Under the pieces are notes generated by a model. The model had not been told where the DNA came from. It worked only from the letters and a program-made list of their open reading frames with translations, and did no database searches. 6,458 nucleotides of DNA from Ramlibacter sp. (lineage in GTDB: Bacteria > Pseudomonadota > Gammaproteobacteria > Burkholderiales > Burkholderiaceae), in assembly GCA_014376915.1 (NCBI GenBank), contig JACMQP010000406.1:1-6458 (forward strand), in the 5' to 3' direction. Below are positions 1-6,458 of the stretch, piece by piece; position 1 is the stretch's first letter, and the number at the start of each line of letters is the position of its first letter. The position numbers and the translations under genes are program-made.

Positions 1-78
1 GTGATCGATCCGGCCGCCAGCGATTTCTTCAAGGCTTTTCGCGGCAACGCCGCCGCAGCCCCGACCGGACGAAAGTAA
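1..78 (+). CDS. hflC: HflC C-terminal end (partial, 5' truncated by window)
   Basis: The frame is open from base 1 and ends at TAA 76-78, giving the last 25 residues, with a DPAASDFFKAF stretch and a low-complexity alanine-rich, basic tail. HflC proteins commonly end with an acidic-D/E-FF-aromatic element and a short variable tail. HflC pairs with HflK in the inner membrane, where the periplasmic complex regulates the FtsH protease. Identification leans mainly on context: in many Proteobacteria hflC is followed by a DUF2065 gene and then by hisZ and/or purA, exactly as here. Only about 25 residues are visible, so no catalytic or domain evidence is available and the call is contextual. Confidence 0.72.
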   Translation: MIDPAASDFFKAFRGNAAAAPTGRK

Positions 79-81
79 GCT

Positions 82-270
82 TTGGACAGCGACCTGCTGT
101 GGGCCGCCATGGCCCTGATGCTGGTGTTCGAGGGTCTGCTTCCGTTCCTGTCGCCCAAGGGGTGGCGCCGCACTTTCGAGCGCCTGCTGGCGATGCATGA
201 CGGCCAGATCCGGTTTTTCGGCCTGGTCAGCATCGTCCTAGGCCTGGGCCTGCTCTGGCTCGTCACCTGA
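82..270 (+). CDS. yjeT: DUF2065 (YjeT-type) small inner-membrane protein
   Basis: A 62-residue protein with two hydrophobic segments, roughly residues 4-20 and 42-61, joined by a basic stretch with a KGWRRTFERL motif. This is the size and pattern of the DUF2065 family (E. coli YjeT), whose function is unknown. The conserved EGLLPFLSPKGWR element at about residues 17-29 is typical. The start is a TTG at 82, 3 nt after the hflC stop, with a purine-rich GGACGAAAG at 67-75 inside the hflC end as a possible ribosome site. The next in-frame ATG (109) would cut into the first hydrophobic segment, so TTG is preferred. Close coupling to hflC suggests co-translation. Confidence 0.88.
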   Translation: MDSDLLWAAMALMLVFEGLLPFLSPKGWRRTFERLLAMHDGQIRFFGLVSIVLGLGLLWLVT

Positions 271-305
271 AGCCACGACCGCCGCGAGCCGGTCGCGCAG
301 GCCGG

Positions 306-311
306 TAAAAT
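306..311 (+). promoter_or_regulatory. possible -10-like TAAAAT upstream of hisZ
   Basis: The only A/T-rich element in the 68-nt gap between the DUF2065 gene and hisZ is TAAAAT, inside a short inverted repeat GGTA-AAA-TACC. It sits 27 nt before the hisZ ATG. No recognisable -35 hexamer lies 16-18 nt upstream, so this is only a candidate; hisZ may instead be read from the hfl promoter. Confidence 0.25.
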
Positions 312-338
312 ACCGTTTTTAACAGCGTCCGAAAATTC

Positions 339-2836
<2,498 letters not shown>

Positions 2837-2850
2837 CGGCGCAACGATTC

Positions 2851-2857
2851 AGAGGAA
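2851..2857 (+). promoter_or_regulatory. Shine-Dalgarno AGAGGAA for the phosphoribosyltransferase
   Basis: AGAGGAA lies 7 nt before the ATG at 2865 and is the best ribosome binding site in the window. It fixes the start of the phosphoribosyltransferase gene and contrasts with hisZ, purA and wecB, where no clear site is visible. Confidence 0.75.
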
Positions 2858-2864
2858 CCAACCC

Positions 2865-3389
2865 ATGTTGACGGAAGACGGCAAGCATTTGTATGTGAGC
2901 TACGACGAGTACCACAACCTGATCGAGAAGCTGGCAATCAAGGTGCACCAGTCGGGCTGGGAATTCGACACCATCCTGTGCCTGGCCCGCGGCGGGATGC
3001 GTCCGGGCGACATTCTCTCGCGCATCTTCGACAAGCCGCTGGCGATCATGTCGACCAGCTCGTACCGCGCCGACGCCGGCACCCGCCAGGGTCACCTGGA
3101 CATCGCGCGCTTCATTACCACGCCCAAGGGCGAGATCGCCGGCAAGGTGCTGCTGGTGGACGACCTGGCCGATACCGGCAAGACCCTGCACGCCGTGATC
3201 GACATGCTGCGCAACAACTACGCGCCGATCAGCGAACTGCGCAGCGCTGTCATCTGGACCAAGGGCGTGTCGAACTTCCAGCCCGATTACTCGGTGGAGT
3301 TCCTACCGACCAATCCCTGGATCCACCAGCCGTTCGAGAGCTACGACAGCATGGGCGCGCGCAAGCTGCTGGAGAAGTGGAAGGTCTGA
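2865..3389 (+). CDS. Purine-type phosphoribosyltransferase (type I PRT fold)
   Basis: This 174-residue cytoplasmic protein is a type I phosphoribosyltransferase, probably transferring a purine base (hypoxanthine, xanthine or guanine) onto PRPP in salvage. The PRPP-binding motif VLLVDDLADTGKT spans residues 95-107 with the two acidic residues D99-D100. The pyrophosphate-loop ARGGMRPGD is at 41-49. A C-terminal NPWIHQPFE (150-158) resembles the hood end of Gpt/COG2236-type enzymes. Base specificity cannot be read from this. The start is set by a strong Shine-Dalgarno 7 nt upstream. It lies 28 nt after purA and is very likely in the same transcript, placing an IMP/GMP/XMP-forming salvage activity next to an IMP-consuming enzyme. 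It could equally be a less specific member of the family. Confidence 0.88.
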   Translation: MLTEDGKHLYVSYDEYHNLIEKLAIKVHQSGWEFDTILCLARGGMRPGDILSRIFDKPLAIMSTSSYRADAGTRQGHLDIARFITTPKGEIAGKVLLVDDLADTGKTLHAVIDMLRNNYAPISELRSAVIWTKGVSNFQPDYSVEFLPTNPWIHQPFESYDSMGARKLLEKWKV

Positions 3390-3397
3390 TTCGCGCA

Positions 3398-3432
3398 CAC
3401 CAATTTGCGGAAGTGACAATCCGCACGGGGTG
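3398..3432 (+). other. bipartite stem-loop after the phosphoribosyltransferase gene
   Basis: TGCGGA (3406-3411) and TCCGCA (3420-3425) are perfect inverted repeats around an 8-nt loop. An outer CACC (3398-3401) can pair with GGTG (3429-3432) across small internal loops. It starts 9 nt after the stop codon at 3389. No T-run follows, so it is not a canonical intrinsic terminator; it could be an mRNA 3'-end or processing structure, or chance. The rest of 3390-3622 holds a second weak inverted repeat, CGTCGT (3510-3515) with ACGACG (3524-3529), and nothing else I can support. Confidence 0.25.
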
Positions 3433-3622
3433 ACCGCCGGGCTGCGCAGGGATTTTTCGCTCTTCTTTCGGCAGCGCATCCGTTCGCGCTTGCTCATCAG
3501 CGTAAAGGTCGTCGTCCTACGACACGACGGGCGTCCAGCGCATGAAGCGTGGCGATGGTGCGGGCATGGTCGGAGGACTGGGAAAAATCTCTCTCCCGCG
3601 AACTGGCCGGATTCCGGTATCT

Positions 3623-4738
3623 ATGCACCACATCCTCATCATCTCGGGCACCCGTCCGGAAATTATCAAACTCGCACCGGTCTATCAGGAACTCATGAAA
3701 GCCTCATGGGCGCAGGTCGAATGGCTGCATACCGGTCAGCACGGCGACATGGCAACCCAGATTCTGGACTGTTTCGACGTCGTGCCCGACATCACGCTGA
3801 CCCGCAACGGAGCCAGCTTGCAGGAGTTCAGCACCGGCTGCAGACAGCAGCTCGAAACGGTGATGGAGCAGCGAAGCTGGTCGCTGGTAATCGTCCAGGG
3901 CGACACTGAAAGCGCGTTCCAGGGCGCTCTGGCCGCGTTCTACCACCGCGTGCCACTGGCGCACGTTGAGGCGGGGCTGCGCACCTATAACCTGGGTCGG
4001 CCCTTTCCCGAAGAGGGCTTGCGACAGATGATCAGCCGGCTGGCGCAGTTTCACTTTGTACCGACGCAACGTTCACTCGAGGCGCTCCAGAGCGAGGGCA
4101 TCGACGACGACCGGATTTTCCTGACCGGCAACACCGTGATCGACGCGCAGCAGTGGACCGTCGCCAACCGTGGGGTCAACCGCAACGCAGCCGGCCGCGG
4201 CCATCTGCTTGTCACTGTCCATCGACGCGAGAACTGGGGCGACGATGTCGCAGAGATCTGCCGCGCAATCGCGCAGATCGCATACCAGCGGCCGGACCTG
4301 GAGGTGCTGTTCCCGGTCCACCTGAATCCCGTGATCCAGGGGCCGGTCAATAAGATTTTGGGTGAAATCCGGAACGTCACGTTGACAGCCCCGCTGGGCT
4401 ACACCGAGATGCAGCAGGCCCTCGCTGACGCGTGGCTGGTGCTGACCGACTCGGGCGGCCTGCAGGAAGAGGCGCCGACCTTCGGCGTGCCGGTGCTGGT
4501 GTTGCGGGAGGAGACCGAGCGGCCCGAAGCGGTGGAGGCAAGTTGTGCGTTGCTGATCGGGCCGACCCGCCGTGCAATCGTCGATCACGTCAGCCGGCTG
4601 CTGGGCGATCAACGGGCCTACCTGAAGATGTCGCAGGCCGGCAATCCCTTTGGTGACGGCACCGCAGCCCGGCAGATCGTGCAGGCGCTGGCTGGCACCT
4701 TCGCCGCTTCGCCTGTCGCGCTGCCGGCATTGGCCTGA
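3623..4738 (+). CDS. wecB: UDP-N-acetylglucosamine 2-epimerase, non-hydrolysing (WecB family, divergent)
   Basis: This family interconverts UDP-GlcNAc and UDP-ManNAc in the cytoplasm, supplying ManNAc for surface polysaccharides. The 371-residue protein is full length (E. coli WecB is about 376) and has a GT-B-like two-domain layout. Visible family elements are GTRPEIIKLAP (residues 9-19, with Lys16), TGQH (37-40), QGDTESA (92-98, Asp94), HVEAGLRT (114-121, Glu116), PFPEEGLRQ (127-135, Glu131 and Arg134), LTGNTVID (167-174), VTVHRREN (197-204, His200), PVHLNP (231-236), LTDSGGLQEEAP (274-285) and ETERPEAVEA (297-306). The usual PEExNR reads PEEGLR, and the usual VxAGT after the TERPEA motif reads VEASC. 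ATG 3623 gives the family N-terminus; earlier in-frame ATGs at 3542 and 3566 add an unconserved basic segment. No clear Shine-Dalgarno is visible. The next gene starts 22 nt downstream and is a membrane glycosyltransferase, so a role in exopolysaccharide precursor supply is likely. Confidence 0.92.
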   Translation: MHHILIISGTRPEIIKLAPVYQELMKASWAQVEWLHTGQHGDMATQILDCFDVVPDITLTRNGASLQEFSTGCRQQLETVMEQRSWSLVIVQGDTESAFQGALAAFYHRVPLAHVEAGLRTYNLGRPFPEEGLRQMISRLAQFHFVPTQRSLEALQSEGIDDDRIFLTGNTVIDAQQWTVANRGVNRNAAGRGHLLVTVHRRENWGDDVAEICRAIAQIAYQRPDLEVLFPVHLNPVIQGPVNKILGEIRNVTLTAPLGYTEMQQALADAWLVLTDSGGLQEEAPTFGVPVLVLREETERPEAVEASCALLIGPTRRAIVDHVSRLLGDQRAYLKMSQAGNPFGDGTAARQIVQALAGTFAASPVALPALA

Positions 4739-4760
4739 ACCTTGCCACCTGGACACCCCC

Positions 4761-6197
4761 ATGCCAAACTCGATTTGCTCCTTGTCCGCAAGGACAGGAA
4801 CCTGCGCCCACGTCCCCATTCAGACTGTTCCGGGCAGAGCGATGCTCTGTTTGGCGGCTTGGCTTGCGTGGATGCCACCGGCCTTCGCCGAGGCGGTGTC
4901 GACCGGCCTGACGCCGACACTCAAGGACTATCGACTGGCATCGGTCATGGCCTCCCTGTTGATTGGGATCGTGGTCCTGATGGCGCTCTACGGAATCCGC
5001 CACTTCATCTTCACGATGAACCGCCTTGCCGGAACGCAGCGCCATCCCTACATCGACATCGCCGTCGCGCGCTGGCCGATGGTCACGGTGTTCATCGCAG
5101 CGCACAACGAAGAGAAGGTCATTGCCGGCTGCATCGAGGCGCTGCTCAACACGGACTATCCGGCGGAGAGGTTGAAGATCATTCCCGTCAATGACCGCTC
5201 GGGCGACGCGACCGGGGCCATCATCGACAGTTACGCGATGCGCAATCCCTCCCGCATTTCGCCTTTCCACCGGGTCGGGGGGAATCCCGGAAAGGCCGCG
5301 GCGCTCAAGGAAGCGCTGCTGCAGGCCGAAGGCGACATCGCGATCATTTTCGACGCCGACTATGTCCCAGGCCGCGGGTTGATCAAGCAGCTGGTGGCGC
5401 CGTTTTTCGATCCGGAGATCGGAGCGGTCATGGGGCGGGTCGTGCCGGTCAACAGCGGCGTCAACCTGCTGACCCGCCTGCTGGATCTTGAGCGTTCGGG
5501 CGGCTATCAGGTCGACCAGCAGGCGCGCATGAACATGAACCTGTTGCCGCAGTACGGTGGAACTGTCGGCGGCGTGCGCCTGTCGGCGGTCGCTGCAGTC
5601 GGAGGATGGCACGACAACACGTTGGCCGAAGACACCGACATCACGTTCCGGCTCATGCTCAACGGATGGAAGACGGTGTATACGAACCGATCGGAATGCT
5701 ACGAGGAAGTCCCCGAGGACTGGAGCGTGCGGATCAAGCAGGTGACACGGTGGGCCAAGGGGCACAACCAGGTCATGGCGCGCTACTGGTGGCAATTTGC
5801 GTCCAGTCCCTACCTGACGCTTTGGCAGCGCATCGACGGTCTCATGCTGCTGTTCGTTTTCATCATCCCGCTGGTGATGCTGTTCGGATGGTGCCTGGCG
5901 CTCGGCCTCTATTTCATGAACGCGGGCTCGCTCCTGTCGCAGCTGATTCCGGTGTTCGCGCTGATGATCTACGGCACTCTGGGCAACTTCGCCGCGTTCT
6001 TTGAAATCGTGATCGCCGTGCTGCTGGACGGCAACCGCAAGCGGCTGCGGCTGCTCCCGTTCAACATGCTGGGCTTCCTGATCAGCCTGTTCGCCATTTC
6101 CGGCGCGGTCTGGAGTTTGATGCTCGATCGCCTTTTCAAGCGCGACATGGTTTGGGACAAGACCATTCGATACCGTGCGAAGGTGGCCGGGCAATGA
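4761..6197 (+). CDS. Membrane-bound family 2 glycosyltransferase, processive polysaccharide synthase type
   Basis: An inner-membrane GT2 enzyme, about 478 residues from the ATG at 4761, of the PgaC / hyaluronan synthase / cellulose synthase type. These polymerise a nucleotide sugar and usually move the chain across the membrane. Order: signal-peptide-like segment (about 28-43, ending AFA before E44), transmembrane helix (60-80), cytosolic GT-A domain with TVFIAAHNEE (109-118), NDRSGD (144-149), the DxD motif in FDADYVP (198-200), the catalytic AEDTD (289-293) and the QVTRW (327-331) form of the QxxRW motif, then hydrophobic blocks at about 359-387, 393-423 and 430-455, each one or two helices. 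The C-terminus has the WDKTIR element common in these enzymes. Donor sugar is not readable; the upstream epimerase suggests UDP-ManNAc or UDP-GlcNAc. The frame extends upstream to 4650 inside wecB. ATG 4761 is preferred because it keeps the arginine before the hydrophobic core; ATG 4842 (451 residues) is the alternative. The stop overlaps the next ATG. Confidence 0.88.
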   Translation: MPNSICSLSARTGTCAHVPIQTVPGRAMLCLAAWLAWMPPAFAEAVSTGLTPTLKDYRLASVMASLLIGIVVLMALYGIRHFIFTMNRLAGTQRHPYIDIAVARWPMVTVFIAAHNEEKVIAGCIEALLNTDYPAERLKIIPVNDRSGDATGAIIDSYAMRNPSRISPFHRVGGNPGKAAALKEALLQAEGDIAIIFDADYVPGRGLIKQLVAPFFDPEIGAVMGRVVPVNSGVNLLTRLLDLERSGGYQVDQQARMNMNLLPQYGGTVGGVRLSAVAAVGGWHDNTLAEDTDITFRLMLNGWKTVYTNRSECYEEVPEDWSVRIKQVTRWAKGHNQVMARYWWQFASSPYLTLWQRIDGLMLLFVFIIPLVMLFGWCLALGLYFMNAGSLLSQLIPVFALMIYGTLGNFAAFFEIVIAVLLDGNRKRLRLLPFNMLGFLISLFAISGAVWSLMLDRLFKRDMVWDKTIRYRAKVAGQ

Positions 6198-6313
6198 CGG
6201 CCGGCATCCTCCCCTACGCCGGCTTCTGGTTGGTGTGCCTGGTCATCCTGGTGCTGCCGTTTGTTCCAGCGTTCCGCGAATGGCGGCATCCCTCCGATAC
6301 CGAGCCACTGTGA
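6194..6313 (+). CDS. 39-residue single-helix membrane ORF coupled to the glycosyltransferase
   Basis: The ATG at 6194 overlaps the glycosyltransferase stop as ATGA, a classic translational-coupling arrangement. The frame reads one hydrophobic segment, residues 10-27 (GFWLVCLVILVLPFVPAF), followed by REWRHPSDTEPL and a TGA at 6311-6313. As it stands it would encode a 39-residue inner-membrane protein with a short cytoplasmic tail. I do not recognise it as a named family. It is more likely the intact N-terminus of a longer protein whose frame continues beyond the TGA (see the pseudogene entry), but a genuine small protein cannot be excluded. Confidence 0.5.
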   Translation: MTAGILPYAGFWLVCLVILVLPFVPAFREWRHPSDTEPL

Positions 6314-6458
6314 GTCCTGCCCAATTTCAGCAGCGACATCGACCATTTCGCGAGGCGACTTCGGGCCGACGTGGCGTCGAAGCTGGGCCAGGGGGTACTC
6401 ACCGGGTACGAGGATTTCGAGCTTGTGGGCGATCCGCCAGCGCAGATGGATTGGAGCA
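6194..6458 (+). pseudogene. third polysaccharide-locus gene interrupted by in-frame TGA, 3' end outside window
   Basis: After the TGA at 6311-6313 the same frame stays open for 48 codons to the window end. It reads as an amphipathic, soluble-looking protein (for example SSDIDHFARRLRADV, then GYEDFELVGDPPAQMDW). About 38 of these 48 codons end in G or C, against roughly 21 of 49 in the frame entered from the GTG at 6310, so this is the coding frame. Together the two halves look like one protein with an N-terminal membrane anchor and a cytoplasmic domain, broken by one codon. A single C-to-T change from CGA (Arg) would explain it, giving PLRVLPNF across the junction. Alternatives are a sequencing error, or a second gene restarting downstream (in-frame GTG at 6371). 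The protein family is not recognised; its position implies a role with the GT2 synthase. Confidence 0.5.

Noticed and set aside
3406..3470. Intrinsic terminator after the phosphoribosyltransferase gene
   Set aside because: The 6-bp stem at 3406-3425 has no U-tract after it, and the T-rich stretch near 3452-3470 is not preceded by a stable hairpin with a proper loop.
3430..3909. 159-codon plus-strand open frame across the intergenic gap and wecB start
   Set aside because: It runs out of frame through the well-supported epimerase gene, has no good ribosome site and gives no recognisable protein.
4650..4760. Upstream in-frame start for the glycosyltransferase overlapping wecB
   Set aside because: The added residues are an out-of-frame reading of the wecB end, Arg/Pro/Trp-rich and without domain features.
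4590..6194. Long minus-strand open frame (about 534 codons) opposite the glycosyltransferase
   Set aside because: It mirrors a well-supported GT2 gene; its translation is rich in Arg, His, Asp and Gln with no domain motif, as expected for the antisense of a GC-rich gene with high third-position GC.
6311..6313. TGA as a selenocysteine or programmed readthrough codon
   Set aside because: The following base is G, no clear downstream hairpin is visible, and the flanking protein has no redox motif; a nonsense mutation is simpler.
6310..6458. Gene starting at GTG 6310 in the overlapping frame
   Set aside because: Third-position GC is only about 43% and the translation is Arg/Gly-rich, whereas the neighbouring frame has coding composition.

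Overview
The window looks like a chromosomal segment of a high-GC betaproteobacterium, most likely Burkholderiales. The order hflC end, DUF2065 membrane protein, hisZ, purA, phosphoribosyltransferase is the arrangement I know from that group, and the HisZ and PurA sequences read like Comamonadaceae or related families. This placement rests on remembered gene order and protein sequence, not on a search. All genes lie on the plus strand.

Positions 1-3389 are a housekeeping block. It holds the last codons of hflC (inner-membrane protease regulator), a 62-residue membrane protein of the DUF2065/YjeT type, hisZ (regulatory subunit of ATP phosphoribosyltransferase, first step of histidine synthesis), purA (adenylosuccinate synthetase, IMP to adenylosuccinate) and a purine-type phosphoribosyltransferase. 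Gaps are 3, 68, 20 and 28 nt. The hisZ, purA and phosphoribosyltransferase products all act around PRPP, IMP, AMP and ATP, so the grouping makes metabolic sense.

Positions 3390-3622 are a 233-nt gap without a convincing gene. It contains a small stem-loop with no U-tract and marks the change of theme.

Positions 3623-6458 are a surface or extracellular polysaccharide module. It has a divergent non-hydrolysing UDP-GlcNAc 2-epimerase (WecB family), a membrane-embedded processive-type GT2 glycosyltransferase with a signal-peptide-like N-terminus, and a third gene that overlaps the glycosyltransferase stop by ATGA and runs off the window. The simplest reading is that the epimerase makes UDP-ManNAc and the synthase polymerises a HexNAc sugar across the inner membrane; the polymer cannot be named from sequence.

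The most notable observation is that the third gene is cut by an in-frame TGA after 39 codons. The same frame then continues open with clearly coding composition for 48 codons to the end of the window. This suggests a recent nonsense mutation (CGA to TGA is the simplest), a sequencing error, or a genuine small membrane protein followed by a second gene.
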